Notes under the pieces: model-generated
Told to the model about the DNA's origin: nothing
The model's input: the letters and a program-made list of their open reading frames with translations, nothing else
Database searches by the model: none
Made by a program: the position numbers and the translations under genes
Assembly: GCA_910588945.1 (NCBI GenBank)
Contig: CAJUSF010000055.1
Coordinates: forward strand, 1 to 57,712
Direction of reading: 5' to 3'
DNA: 57,712 nucleotides
DNA from: an uncultured Eggerthellaceae bacterium
GTDB lineage: Bacteria > Actinomycetota > Coriobacteriia > Coriobacteriales > Eggerthellaceae
Shown here: piece by piece, positions 9,109 through 18,798 of the stretch
Numbering within the stretch: the stretch's first letter is position 1
How the letters are laid out: each line of letters begins with the position of its first letter

Positions 9109-10730
9109 GCCTCACATCCGTTGCCGAACACAACATCAACCACGCCATCAATGCGTGCCAGCACATCAGCGCGATCCATCAGCTCGATCGACTCAAAGAG
9201 CGGCGGTGAGACCATATTGCCAGCAATTGCCACACGCAGTGGCTGGAAGAGTAGCTTCGGCTTTAATTCTGCTGCCTCGCCTTTCGCTTTGCAGGCCTCT
9301 TGCAGCGCTTCAGCCTCCCACGCGATGTTTTTATCGGCAAGCACACTTCTGCAAAGTGCCAAAGCCTCATCGGCACGGGCGCCCTCTTTTTTGAGCACCT
9401 TGGCTACCGACTTCTCATCAAGTTTCACATTGTCGCCCCAGAACAAAAATTCAAGTTTGGCGGGGATCTCGTCAAATCGGTTCAGGCGCTCGATGATGAG
9501 CGGATACATCTTGAGATAGAGATCCTCGTTATCGGAGACATCGGCCACACAAGACTGCCAACGCTGCTCATCCACTCCCTCGCCCGGAATGCGAAGCTCC
9601 TTCGCGGCTTCGCCGAGCTCCTCTTTCGAAGGGGTCGGGAATATATTCACACCAGCAGCAACCGCGTCACCATCGCAGTGCGCCTGCGCAAGCCAAGGTG
9701 TCGCATCCACAATCCAGCGGTTCGCATCAAGTTCGCGAATATAGACGCCGTTCATCCAGTTGAGCTTAGTCTCGTCAAAAATGCTGTCCTTCTTGGTGAT
9801 GCGCTCAAGCGAGAAATGCTTGCAAAGTTCATCGCGGGAGATGATCGTCGTCTCGCCGTCAAGAGACCAACCGAGCAGTGCCAGGTAATTCACCATGGCA
9901 TCACTTAGATACCCGTGATCGCGATAATCCTCGACGTTAGTAGCACCGTGACGCTTCGAAAGTTTCTTGCCATCAGGGCCCAAGATCATAGGAAGATGCG
10001 CGAATGTGGGAACATCGAAACCAAGCGCCTCATAGATCAGGATCTGTCGGGGTGTGTTCGAAAGGTGATCGTCACCTCGTATCACATGGGTGATGCCCAT
10101 GTTCGCATCATCGCAGACAACTGCGAAGTTATACGTGGGACTTCCGTCGCTTCGCACCAAGATCATGTCGTCCATCACATCGGCGGGAAAACTCATATGC
10201 CCATATACCGCATCGTCAAACTCGATCGGCGGATGATCCTCCGGCACCGCAAGACGCCACACATGGCTCTCGCCTGCAGCAATGCGGCGCGCAGCCTCCT
10301 CGCTACTCAACGCTCGACAGGTGCCATCATAGCCCGCATACCCGCCCTCTTCTTTCTCAGCGCGTGCGCGCTTCTCATCGAGGGCCTCCTTTGTGCAAAA
10401 ACACGGATAAGCCGCTCCGCTTTCTTTGAGCCTCTCAAGAGCAGACGCATAAGTGGAACTGCGCTCGGTCTGAAAATACGGCCCACATGCGCCGCCCACC
10501 TCAGGACCTTCGTCCCAATCGAGGCCAAGCCAGCGCATCGCGCGCAAGATGATCTGCGTGTTCTCCTCGGTCGAACGCTCCGGATCGGTGTCCTCGATCC
10601 GCAAGATGAAATCTCCGCCGCAAGCGCGCGCGAAAGCCCAGTTATAAATAGCGGTTCTCGCACCTCCGATGTGAAGCATTCCTGTGGGAGACGGCGCGAA
10701 TCGCACCCTTACTTTTTTTTCAGCGGTCAT
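9105..10730 (-). CDS. gltX: Glutamyl-tRNA synthetase
   Basis: Class I aminoacyl-tRNA synthetase that charges tRNA-Glu, and possibly tRNA-Gln where amidotransferase GatCAB is used. The HIGH-equivalent region is RFAPSPTGMLHIGGAR near the N-terminus and the KMSKS-equivalent is KLSKR near residue 255. The C-terminal helical anticodon-binding domain follows. At 541 residues it is slightly longer than the typical 470-490. The ATG at 10730 is used because GGAAAGGG precedes it and the family begins there; an ATG directly after the mfd stop (10787) would add 19 atypical residues. It is co-transcribed with mfd. Confidence 0.93.
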   Translation of the reverse strand: MTAEKKVRVRFAPSPTGMLHIGGARTAIYNWAFARACGGDFILRIEDTDPERSTEENTQIILRAMRWLGLDWDEGPEVGGACGPYFQTERSSTYASALERLKESGAAYPCFCTKEALDEKRARAEKEEGGYAGYDGTCRALSSEEAARRIAAGESHVWRLAVPEDHPPIEFDDAVYGHMSFPADVMDDMILVRSDGSPTYNFAVVCDDANMGITHVIRGDDHLSNTPRQILIYEALGFDVPTFAHLPMILGPDGKKLSKRHGATNVEDYRDHGYLSDAMVNYLALLGWSLDGETTIISRDELCKHFSLERITKKDSIFDETKLNWMNGVYIRELDANRWIVDATPWLAQAHCDGDAVAAGVNIFPTPSKEELGEAAKELRIPGEGVDEQRWQSCVADVSDNEDLYLKMYPLIIERLNRFDEIPAKLEFLFWGDNVKLDEKSVAKVLKKEGARADEALALCRSVLADKNIAWEAEALQEACKAKGEAAELKPKLLFQPLRVAIAGNMVSPPLFESIELMDRADVLARIDGVVDVVFGNGCEA

Positions 10731-10787
10731 CTTCTGCCCTTTCCAGTATTCTATCGACACCTTGGCTTTGCACGAGATGTCAGCCAT

Positions 10788-13700
10788 CTATGCATCGGTA
10801 TCCTCATCAGTATCTTCAGTGCTCTCATTATAGATGTCTCTGAGGAAGTTGGTTATCAGCGCGATGCGTTTAAACTCCTCAGATGTCTTTTTACCAGACG
10901 CATCGGCCGGATCAACACCGGAGGTGTTATCACCCGCATTCAGGACAGCTTGCCGAGCTTGCTCTTGCTGCTGTTTTTGTTCCTGCTCGCGCGCCCGCTG
11001 AACCTTCTCACAAGCCTTCGACTTCACTTTGGCGCCTCGCACAGATCGGCGTTGCCCTGCTTTGCGCGCCTCGGACGCGGCCTTTGCATTCGGATCGAAG
11101 TATTTCAACGGCAAGATGAGCTTCTTCTTATCGGAGAGGAATCTGCCACCTGATCGCTTTATGTCGGGAAGCTTGTCGCGCGGAATCGATATCCCTTCGA
11201 TCGTCAGGTTGCCCGCCGCCATCGTGATAGAAGTAAGTCCGTGCTCGTGCGCGTACGCCTTCAGTCGCGCCTTGGCGAACAGATTCAAAGCCGCCTCGGG
11301 CATCTGGGGCGCCACAGCAGCCAGATCGGACTGCAAAGCATCGACCTCTTCAACCGTGGTGGCGCTCGCGATGCGACGATACCACAGCACACGGGTGTCG
11401 ACGTCGGCGATATAGTCCTGCGAGAGATACATATGCCCGGGAATGTTGATAGAGATATCGGAGAGCGCCTCGATATCTTTCGCGTCTTTATCCGAGATGC
11501 CCTCGCGCGCATCGCTGACAGCCTGAGAGAGCATCTGCGCAAACAGATCGAAACCCACCGCGCTCATATTTCCCGATTGCTCCGCACCAAGCATATTTCC
11601 CGCACCGCGGATCTCCAGATCGCGCATGGCGATGCGCATGCCGCTGCCAAGCTCCTGATGGTCAGCAAGCGCGATGAGGCGCTCATGAGCCTCTTCAGTA
11701 AGCGGGATCTCCTCGGGAAACATAAAGTAGGCATATGCCTGCACGCTCGAGCGCCCGACACGGCCTTTGAGCTGGTACATCTGTGCCAGACCGAGACGCT
11801 GCGAATCCTCGATGATAAGCGTATTGGTATGGGGATTGTCGATGCCGCTTTCAATGATGGTGGTCGCCACCAATACATCAAGCTCGCCAGCTGCGAAATC
11901 CTCCATCACGTGCTCGAGCGCCTCTTTCGTCATCTTTCCATGCGCAACACCAACGCGCGCTTCGGGAGCCGCCGCATGCACCCTATCGATCGCCTCATCG
12001 ATTGTCCGGACGCGATTGCTCACGTAATACACCTGTCCATTACGCGCAAGTTCGAAGCGAATGGCAGCCGAAACGATGTCGGGGTCCCACTCTCCCACAT
12101 GCACCTTCACCGGCACGCGCTCATCTGGCGGCGTGAGGATAAGGCTCATATCGCGCACACCAGAGACTGCCATCTGCATCGTGCGCGGAATTGGCGTAGC
12201 GGAGAGCGTTAACACATCGATCGACTCGCGCAGGTTCTTGAACTGCTCTTTCGCGGCAACACCGAAGCGCTGTTCCTCATCAATGATGACAAGACCTAAA
12301 TCATGGGGATTCACATCGCGAGAGAGCAATCGGTGTGTGCCGATGAGCACATTCACCTCCCCTGCGGCGAACGCCTCAAGTGAAGCTTTCTGCTGAGCGG
12401 CGCTGCGAAAGCGCGACATGATGTCTACCCGCATTTTGAACGGCTCGAAGCGCTCTTTGAAGTTGATGAAATGCTGCTGTGCCAAGATCGTGGTGGGGCA
12501 CATCACCATGACCTGCTTCTTGTTCTGAGCTGCAATGAACGCCGCGCGCAGCGCCACCTCGGTCTTACCAAAACCAACATCGCCGCATACCAAGCGATCC
12601 ATCGGATGCGCCGAGCGCATATCGGCCTTCACATCCGCGATAGCCGCCAGCTGATCGGGTGTTTCATCATAGGGAAAGCTCTCTTCCATCTCCTGCATCC
12701 AAGGGGTATCCACCTGAAAGCGATAGCCCTTTGTAGCGGCGCGGCGAGCATACACATCAATCAGGTCGAATGCTAGTTTCTTAGTTGCCTTGCGCGCCTT
12801 GGTAAGCGCACGCGACCAGTCAGTGGAATCAAGACGGGTGATCTTGGGGGTTGATCCTTCCGGCCCCACATACCGGGTGATCTTGTCGAATTGCTCTACT
12901 GGCAAAAAAAGCTTGTCACCTTCGGCGTAGTGAAGCTCGATATAGTCACGCATCTCGCCATCGAACTCGCGCCGGACGATATCTTTGAACAGAGCGATAC
13001 CATACGCCGCATGAACCACATAATCGCCCGGCTTATACGGGAATGTGATATCAGTAATGTTTATTCGTGAGCGCGCCATCGCGGCCGTTTTCGATCCTTT
13101 GGTGTCCTCGATCGACACCATAGCCAGCCGAGCTGCAGGGATCACCATGCCAAGAGGGATATCGACATCAACCACATTGACCACCCCGCGCTCAAGGCGC
13201 GCAAACCCATCATCAGCCAGATCGAGATGCTCTTGGATCGGAAGATTGTGATCGACCAGATCGAGCTCCATGTCATGCCGGGCTCGGAAATTGGGAGCAC
13301 TGAATACGCACGCATAACCGCCATCGACCCAGTTGCGTAGCTTGCCGAACAGCCGATCAGGAACCCCGGCAACATCAACGCGCTTCACCGTGAGCTCATC
13401 ATCGAGAGCCACGCCCACCTGCAGAATTGACACATAGGTCGCCCGCACACCATTGCCAAAATTGAGTCTCGCTGGGCTTGCATAGAGTTCCTCAGCAGGA
13501 AAGCCGCTGCCTTTGGTTTTGGCTTCAATCTCTTGATAGGCGCGATCGGCATCATCAAAAAGCGACCGCGGTTCGATCAGCACCGAACACGTTTGCTCGC
13601 CCGCGTAATCCCCCAGCGTACAAAGCCTGTCATACAGGTATGGAAGCAAAACCTCCGCGCCATCGAAGCGCAATCCGCCCTCGAGATTCTCAAGCACTTC

Positions 13701-14489
13701 ACGAAGCGTCTTATTGGTAAGCGCCGGCTTCTCGATCGCCTTGCGGGCACGTGCGAGAGACGCGTCGTCTATAAAATACTCGCTTACCGGAAATATGCAT
13801 GCCGCAGACATGCTCGAGATCATCTGCCCTGTGGAAGGAACAATGCGGCGAATCTCCTCAAGCTCATCGCCGAAAAAATCAAGCCTTATCGGAAAGCTCA
13901 TGTTGCCCGGATAGATGTCGATGCTACCTCCATGGGATGCGAAGGTTCCCGGCCCGTCAAGCTCACCGGTGTTTTGATAGCCGATGCGCTCAAGCGCAGC
14001 TTTGAAGGAGGTAAGATCCTGAACACCTGGAATACCTGCCTCTTCAAGCTCTTCGCCCACCTTCAAAACAAACGGCTGCGCAAGCTTTGAGTCGGGTGGA
14101 GCAAGCTTTCTGATCAGCGAACGTGCACTTGCTACCACGACAGTCTGTTGTTTAGTGGCAAGTGCATGCGCTGCCTCAAGGCGACGCGCAATGGTAACCG
14201 GATCAGGCTTATCTTTCAGATGGGGAACATCGCTGCGTTCGGAAAAACGCAACACCTTCTCCTCGCCGAGATAGGCGGCGATGTTACGAGCATAGGTGGT
14301 AGCCGCATCCTCCCCCGCTACAATTACTAGGGTCGAGCGCGGATCCTTGGTGAATCGAGCGGCGATCAGAAACGCGCGCGCAGAGGCCGCAACACCGAGT
14401 GCGGCATCCTCACCCTCATCGAGCTTACCCCAAAAAGTATCCAGACACCCTGAATCGGAAAGAACATCAGTGAGCGCATCTATCAGCAT
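10788..14489 (-). CDS. mfd: Transcription-repair coupling factor Mfd
   Basis: ATP-dependent DNA translocase that displaces stalled RNA polymerase and recruits UvrA to template-strand lesions. It has an N-terminal UvrB-like part with SHGGSIDIYP, an RNA-polymerase-interacting CarD-like domain (YKPGDYVVHAAYGIA), and a RecG-like motor with Walker A GDVGFGKTE near residue 642 and the DEEQRFGV box. A TRCF C-terminal domain and an unusually long charged Gln/Glu/Lys-rich tail of about 90 residues follow. The ATG at 14489 follows GGAG at good spacing; a GTG 45 bases upstream is less likely. It heads the run to gltX and beyond. Confidence 0.95.
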   Translation of the reverse strand: MLIDALTDVLSDSGCLDTFWGKLDEGEDAALGVAASARAFLIAARFTKDPRSTLVIVAGEDAATTYARNIAAYLGEEKVLRFSERSDVPHLKDKPDPVTIARRLEAAHALATKQQTVVVASARSLIRKLAPPDSKLAQPFVLKVGEELEEAGIPGVQDLTSFKAALERIGYQNTGELDGPGTFASHGGSIDIYPGNMSFPIRLDFFGDELEEIRRIVPSTGQMISSMSAACIFPVSEYFIDDASLARARKAIEKPALTNKTLREVLENLEGGLRFDGAEVLLPYLYDRLCTLGDYAGEQTCSVLIEPRSLFDDADRAYQEIEAKTKGSGFPAEELYASPARLNFGNGVRATYVSILQVGVALDDELTVKRVDVAGVPDRLFGKLRNWVDGGYACVFSAPNFRARHDMELDLVDHNLPIQEHLDLADDGFARLERGVVNVVDVDIPLGMVIPAARLAMVSIEDTKGSKTAAMARSRINITDITFPYKPGDYVVHAAYGIALFKDIVRREFDGEMRDYIELHYAEGDKLFLPVEQFDKITRYVGPEGSTPKITRLDSTDWSRALTKARKATKKLAFDLIDVYARRAATKGYRFQVDTPWMQEMEESFPYDETPDQLAAIADVKADMRSAHPMDRLVCGDVGFGKTEVALRAAFIAAQNKKQVMVMCPTTILAQQHFINFKERFEPFKMRVDIMSRFRSAAQQKASLEAFAAGEVNVLIGTHRLLSRDVNPHDLGLVIIDEEQRFGVAAKEQFKNLRESIDVLTLSATPIPRTMQMAVSGVRDMSLILTPPDERVPVKVHVGEWDPDIVSAAIRFELARNGQVYYVSNRVRTIDEAIDRVHAAAPEARVGVAHGKMTKEALEHVMEDFAAGELDVLVATTIIESGIDNPHTNTLIIEDSQRLGLAQMYQLKGRVGRSSVQAYAYFMFPEEIPLTEEAHERLIALADHQELGSGMRIAMRDLEIRGAGNMLGAEQSGNMSAVGFDLFAQMLSQAVSDAREGISDKDAKDIEALSDISINIPGHMYLSQDYIADVDTRVLWYRRIASATTVEEVDALQSDLAAVAPQMPEAALNLFAKARLKAYAHEHGLTSITMAAGNLTIEGISIPRDKLPDIKRSGGRFLSDKKKLILPLKYFDPNAKAASEARKAGQRRSVRGAKVKSKACEKVQRAREQEQKQQQEQARQAVLNAGDNTSGVDPADASGKKTSEEFKRIALITNFLRDIYNESTEDTDEDTDA

Positions 14490-14537
14490 GAACACTCCGC
14501 TTTCGTACTCGTTTGATACTATCGACAAAGACACTAC

Positions 14538-14566
14538 GATGGCACGGGATCGCCTCCCATGCCATC
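14538..14566. other. Interrupted hairpin upstream of mfd
   Basis: GATGGCA pairs with TGCCATC and, inside it, GGGA pairs with TCCC, giving an 11-pair stem with a small internal loop. It lies between the DUF4179 gene and mfd. There is no T run beside it, so it may be a weak terminator for the upstream gene or a leader structure of mfd. Confidence 0.35.
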
Positions 14567-14619
14567 GGTTTGCTCCACAAATGCCAAGAGCCGCGTTACT
14601 GCGGCACGGAGAGATTGTA

Positions 14620-16179
14620 TCAGGAAAACGAACGTGTCACCGCAGCGGCATCGTCTTTTACAAAGGTACCCACAGGATCGGCGTAATAGCGATACAGCGT
14701 CAACGATTTGAGCTCTTCATCCGTTGCATAGTAGAAAAACGTCATGTCGAGCACATCACCTGTTTGATAATCGCACTTGAGCACTTGAAGACCCGAATGT
14801 TCCCCAACATAACACTCACCCGTCACCGAATCGGTATACCTCTCCTCCAGAGTCGGAGGCTCATCAGCGATCGTCAACACCTGACCCCCATTGTCAGGCA
14901 CCCACCCATAAGGACGCAACGTGATGAAAACAGCTCCGTCTTGTATCTCATGCTTCACCACGTTGTATCCACCGAACTCGTTTATTGCGATCTTCGCGTC
15001 AGGCTGGGTCACGTCCACAAAATGCCGTTCTTGGTTTTTTGCCGCCTCATCAAAGGCATACAAAATGGGCGTGATGGTTACGCTCGTCGCCTCGGGGGCC
15101 AAGCGAGCATATTCGTTCACGTACGAACCCTGCAAATCGATACCCATACCATCACCTGCACTCACCGGCACCAACGTGTTACCCATATTGTCGGTAATCA
15201 TCAGATGATAAGGCGCTATCGCGCTTGCTGGAATACCTTCTGAAACGGGACGTCCAGACACATCCGGATCAAACGCTTCATCATTGCGAACGACCAAAAC
15301 TGTCGCCAGCTCGGATGCGGTGAACCGTTTAATCCCTAGGGTCTTCACACCCTGCACCGTTTCAAATATTACATCCTGTTGCTCGATCTGGCGCGGGGCA
15401 GGCACCTCGCTCAAATCGAGTCCGACCGAAAATGCTGCAATACTATCAGGTGTCTCCGACATCCATAATGAAGCCTTGAGATCAATACGAACCTCTTTGC
15501 CCATGCACTGCTCGGGCGTGATGCGCATCATGCACTTGATCGCATCCCCTTCAAGATAAGCATCGAGTTGACGTGCACGCCCTTCTTCATAGATACCACC
15601 ATCGTCTTGCAATGCGTATTCCACCCATGGCGTAAAGCGCTCCACGCGAGGCCAGGTCGCCTCCTTAGAGCCGGTGTACATCGAAGCCTCCTGTAAATCA
15701 AAACCACCCGCACGTGTCAGCGTAAAATACAGGTTTGCCACATTGCGATCGCATGAAATGCTGTCAAGGGTGATGTTTGTATCACCAATTGTTGAAACTT
15801 GCCCCACCTCGGCTGAAAGCAAGCGCGCACCTTCAGCCATGCTGTCATACACAGGAAGGTTCTTGTCCGCGAAAAAAAACGATCCTTCGCCGCTTTTCAT
15901 GGAAATCAGATTTGATGCAGCAAAAGCTGCGGTAGCAAATAGCGCGCACACCAACGCCACCGCGATTGCAATAGGTGCACGGAAAAAGCGCCGAGCTGGA
16001 CGCATATAAGCAGGTACCTCCTGCGGAATCCGCGGCAATGCGGCATAGCTGCGATCAAGTCGATCCTGCACCGCTGGGGGGACCTCGCCCATATCGAGTG
16101 CGTCAGTAATCACCTGCGCCCACGCATCTTCCTGTAGCTGATTATCTTTGGGGGCTAATTGCTTCATCGTGGTATTCAT
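14620..16179 (-). CDS. DUF4179-type membrane protein, probable anti-sigma factor
   Basis: The protein has a cytoplasmic N-terminus of about 65 residues with a proline-rich stretch (RIPQEVPAYM), one membrane helix at about 68-88, and a 430-residue extracytoplasmic part starting with a DUF4179-like domain. This layout fits the transmembrane anti-sigma partners of ECF sigma factors in Gram-positive bacteria. The start ATG overlaps the sigma gene stop in an ATGA, which ties the two together. Role inferred: it holds the sigma factor at the membrane until an envelope signal arrives. The signal is unknown. At 519 residues it is long for such proteins. Confidence 0.75.
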   Translation of the reverse strand: MNTTMKQLAPKDNQLQEDAWAQVITDALDMGEVPPAVQDRLDRSYAALPRIPQEVPAYMRPARRFFRAPIAIAVALVCALFATAAFAASNLISMKSGEGSFFFADKNLPVYDSMAEGARLLSAEVGQVSTIGDTNITLDSISCDRNVANLYFTLTRAGGFDLQEASMYTGSKEATWPRVERFTPWVEYALQDDGGIYEEGRARQLDAYLEGDAIKCMMRITPEQCMGKEVRIDLKASLWMSETPDSIAAFSVGLDLSEVPAPRQIEQQDVIFETVQGVKTLGIKRFTASELATVLVVRNDEAFDPDVSGRPVSEGIPASAIAPYHLMITDNMGNTLVPVSAGDGMGIDLQGSYVNEYARLAPEATSVTITPILYAFDEAAKNQERHFVDVTQPDAKIAINEFGGYNVVKHEIQDGAVFITLRPYGWVPDNGGQVLTIADEPPTLEERYTDSVTGECYVGEHSGLQVLKCDYQTGDVLDMTFFYYATDEELKSLTLYRYYADPVGTFVKDDAAAVTRSFS

Positions 16180-16829
16180 AGCGCTGCTCCTGTGATTCGC
16201 TGACTGTTTGAAATGGCGTGCTTTGAGGCCGGAGGAGATGCCTGATCATAAGGTTGGTTGGAAGTTTGACTGGAGGGCTGATCAGTGTAGAAACGCTTGA
16301 AGCGCTCACGTGCACGGGTAAGTCTGGTGCGCACCGCTCCCTCTGAAATGCCTAAAATCTCGGATATCTGCCTGATGGAGAAGTCATTCACATAAAACAA
16401 GGTGAGAATCACTCGATCAGTATCAGACAAACGGGCGAGCACCGCTTCCACATCAAGACGATCGGATACTGACGAGGCGAAATCATTAGCACGATTACAA
16501 TCATTGTTACCAGACTGAAACTCGGCGCTTGCGGGCGTGTCTGCTTCAGTGATATCAGAAAATGGGATGAGCTTCTTTCGAGCGCGAAGCGTATCAAAGC
16601 ACGTGTTTAGCAAAATACGGGTAAGCCACGTGCCGATATCAGCGTGTCCTTTGAATGAGGGCAGAGCCCGCCACGCTTTAATTGTCGTTTCCTGAAGAGC
16701 ATCGGCAGCATCATTTTCATCGTGCAAACATCCCATGGCGGTGCGCCAAAGAGTAGGCACATGTTCTTGGAAAATTTGTACGAAGGCCTTGTCATTTCCT
16801 GACCGAGCGCGTTGCAGAAGGGTTTTCAC
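16176..16829 (-). CDS. ECF (group 4) RNA polymerase sigma factor
   Basis: Alternative sigma factor with region 2 at about residues 10-80 (DADAL...TIKAWRALPSF and TWLTRILLN) and region 4 with the helix-turn-helix ISEILGISEGAVRTRLTRARE. A short Gln/Ser/Pro-rich tail follows. The GTG at 16829 is chosen because AAAGGAAG lies seven bases upstream; an ATG at 16865 has no ribosome binding site and would add 12 residues. It is coupled to the DUF4179 gene by ATGA overlap, so the pair probably forms a sigma/anti-sigma switch that may also control its own promoter. Confidence 0.88.
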   Translation of the reverse strand: MKTLLQRARSGNDKAFVQIFQEHVPTLWRTAMGCLHDENDAADALQETTIKAWRALPSFKGHADIGTWLTRILLNTCFDTLRARKKLIPFSDITEADTPASAEFQSGNNDCNRANDFASSVSDRLDVEAVLARLSDTDRVILTLFYVNDFSIRQISEILGISEGAVRTRLTRARERFKRFYTDQPSSQTSNQPYDQASPPASKHAISNSQRITGAAL

Positions 16830-16912
16830 GGATATACTTCCTTTCTCTTCTGCCTCTATGAACATACACCCATTAGACGCGTCGGATCACAAAAACGTTA
16901 CCGCCATTTTGC

Positions 16913-16925
16913 CAAAGGGTCAGGC
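16913..16925. repeat. Half-palindrome CAAAGGGTCAGGC, left copy
   Basis: This 13-base word is the exact reverse complement of 21692-21704. The two copies point at each other across the 16.9-21.7 kb accessory patch. It lies two bases from a GGGACAAC repeat. Confidence 0.6.
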
Positions 16926-16927
16926 TC

Positions 16928-16956
16928 GGACAACGGGGACGGGTGACGTTGTCCCA
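16928..16956. repeat. Solo GGGACAAC-type palindromic repeat
   Basis: The unit GGACAACGGGGACGGG, a 3-4 base spacer and GTTGTCC reads as an imperfect hairpin of about 29 bases. Sister copies lie at 18612, 18646, 20379, 20479, 21480 and 21578. It is intergenic, 13 bases from the stop of the next gene. Its form suggests a REP-like element. Confidence 0.75.
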
Positions 16957-16968
16957 TCCTCCCCGCAA

Positions 16969-18513
16969 TCACATGCCTAAAAGGATGCCAGGCAGCCATG
17001 TTGCAGAAACGGTTATAGCGATCATGAAAACAATACATGCAAGCACCGCACTGACGCTATCCACTCCTCCCTGCTGGGCAACGCTCTTTATCACCTCAGC
17101 CCTGTTATACAGGTATTTGTCGGACGCTTTTTTCACTACATTCAAATAGCGTACTCGATATATTCTAGGAAACAAAAACGCCACAACCGCAAAGCAAGCA
17201 TACTGAATTATCCTCACGACAAACCGAGAGTGCTCAACCTGCATATGCACAATAAAACTCAAAATGAGAGTGCCCACAATGTATATGACACCCAAAGCCA
17301 GAGCGGCAATGTAGCATTTTCGATACATCCAATATACAGGACCTAAGAAGAATGAACCAACGCTAAAGCCTTTCCCGGTTTTCAGCCATTCGAGTGGCTT
17401 TGCGATTGCAGATTCATCAGCTACATTATCTTTACCCAAAACAAATGCATGCATTAAAGAGTTTTGCGAAATATGAGGGCGAGTCGATGCAGGTAGCTCC
17501 CATTCTTGTCTCAACTTTTCCCAGCTACGTTCTTCAAGATTAGAAGTGAAACCCTCTTCCCCATCGTAGCGATAGTTTACAAAAGGCTCCTTCGGTGGCC
17601 AACCTTCACCGTCTATACTATATGCTTCTAAATTGGCAATGAAACCATCCTCGATGCGCAGAAGAAAACCGATCAATCCATCGCCGATATCAGCTTCAAG
17701 ATCGCCAAAAATCACATCCTGTCTATATCCCTGTATGCGTAATGATTCGTTTCTTACCTTGAAATCGATATAGTAACCAACACCTGTATACTGCTCACCT
17801 ATAATCTCCGAATTTCGAAACTGTTCTCTAAGCTGCCTCAAAAAGAGATCGCTGTCTCCCGCTAAAAGATATGCAATCGGCTCCGCAACTAATCGACGCG
17901 ATATAGTCGCTTCGACTCTTTGGTTCTCTGAAGCCCCAGCTTGAATCACATCGATCCCTGCAGAAGAAGACGAGGAAGCACACTCACCCCAATGCTTTTG
18001 AATGAATTCCCGATATGCTTTCTCGTCAATTTCGTAAGCCTGATTCGTAAATAAATCATCCGGATAAGGATGATCAAAATCCTCCCAGAGCATATTCAGA
18101 TAATATGAAGCATCAAAGCGCCACCAAGAAAACGTACCGCGATTTACGTATTCCCAGTACACAAGTGAATAAAACAGACGTTTCTTGGCATTTCTCCACT
18201 CATCTTCATGAATGCGCAAAGCAATTTTCGTAAGAGCTTTTTGCTCGTATATCCAGTTCGGGTGCTCTTCGTAATTCAAGATGACGAGATCATAAACTTC
18301 ATCTGGAGAGGACGAGGAAAGCGAGCTTAAAGCGTAATCAATAACTGCCCGCGGTGAGGCATATCTCCCGGAAACTGCGAGCAGCACAAGTGCCCAATCA
18401 AGCTGCGCTGACCACTTAATCCATCAAAAAGGAATTCTACGATTCAGCGAATTCTCAATGCTGTCGCCAGGAATTTCAAAGTGACCGTTCAAATCGAATA
18501 CGGGAATCCTCAT
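16969..18513 (-). pseudogene. Membrane protein of unknown function interrupted by in-frame TGA
   Basis: Reading from ATG 18513 (MRIPVFDLNGHFEIPG) the frame runs 29 codons to TGA at 18424-18426, then continues without a break as WIKWSAQLDWALVLLAVSGR to the stop at 16969. Alternatively a GTG at 18387 gives a 472-residue product. The N-terminal part resembles DUF2247-like helical proteins. The middle (about residues 168-270 of the 472) looks like a small beta-rich domain of hypothetical Firmicutes proteins. The C-terminus has two or three membrane helices with FFLGPVYWMYRKCYIAAL, typical of DUF2628. Codon use is visibly more AT-rich than in neighbours. Function is unknown. Confidence 0.6.
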
Positions 18514-18611
18514 GACATAATCCTATCCTGAGTAAGACAACTGCGCTGATCAGTGTTTGACTATCGCGATAACAAAAATTCTATACCTTTATCAGAAGCG
18601 TTGTGAACAAA

Positions 18612-18641
18612 GTGGGACAACATCACCCGTCCCCGTTGTCC
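18612..18641. repeat. Solo GGGACAAC-type palindromic repeat
   Basis: GTGGGACAACATCACCC followed by GTCCCCGTTGTCC, the reverse orientation of the 16928 copy. It is the first of two tandem units here. Confidence 0.75.
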
Positions 18642-18645
18642 GTTT

Positions 18646-18677
18646 CGGACAATATCACCCGTCCCCGTTGTCCCACT
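18646..18677. repeat. Solo GGGACAAC-type palindromic repeat, second tandem unit
   Basis: CGGACAATATCACCC followed by GTCCCCGTTGTCCCACT, same orientation as the 18612 unit and separated from it by four bases. It carries one change in the first arm (GGACAATAT for GGACAACAT). Confidence 0.75.
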
Positions 18678-18702
18678 CGTTGTATCACAGCCGCAAAAGA
18701 AT

Positions 18703-18730
18703 TTGACAAGCAGCATATAACGCCTATAAT
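18703..18730 (+). promoter_or_regulatory. Perfect-consensus sigma-A promoter
   Basis: TTGACA (18703-18708) and TATAAT (18725-18730) are both exact, with a 16-base spacer. Transcription should start near 18737. A CACGCGCGTG palindrome lies just inside the transcript. It is the best promoter in the window and drives the small unit ending at the terminator at 19011-19042. Confidence 0.8.
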
Positions 18731-18798
18731 GCAAAGCGCCTCACGCGCGTGGCAAAAAAGAACAGTTAGTAGCGACAATAATTGCGAAGGGAGAAGCC

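Noticed and set aside
9915..12212. Long plus-strand ORFs (about 410 and 320 codons) opposite gltX and mfd
   Set aside because: They lie antisense to well-conserved enzymes, have no ribosome binding sites and their residues are biased as expected from the reverse frames of GC-ending codons.
18424..18426. Selenocysteine insertion at the in-frame TGA
   Set aside because: No Cys-like context or redox motif surrounds the codon and no SECIS-type hairpin directly follows it; a nonsense mutation is simpler.
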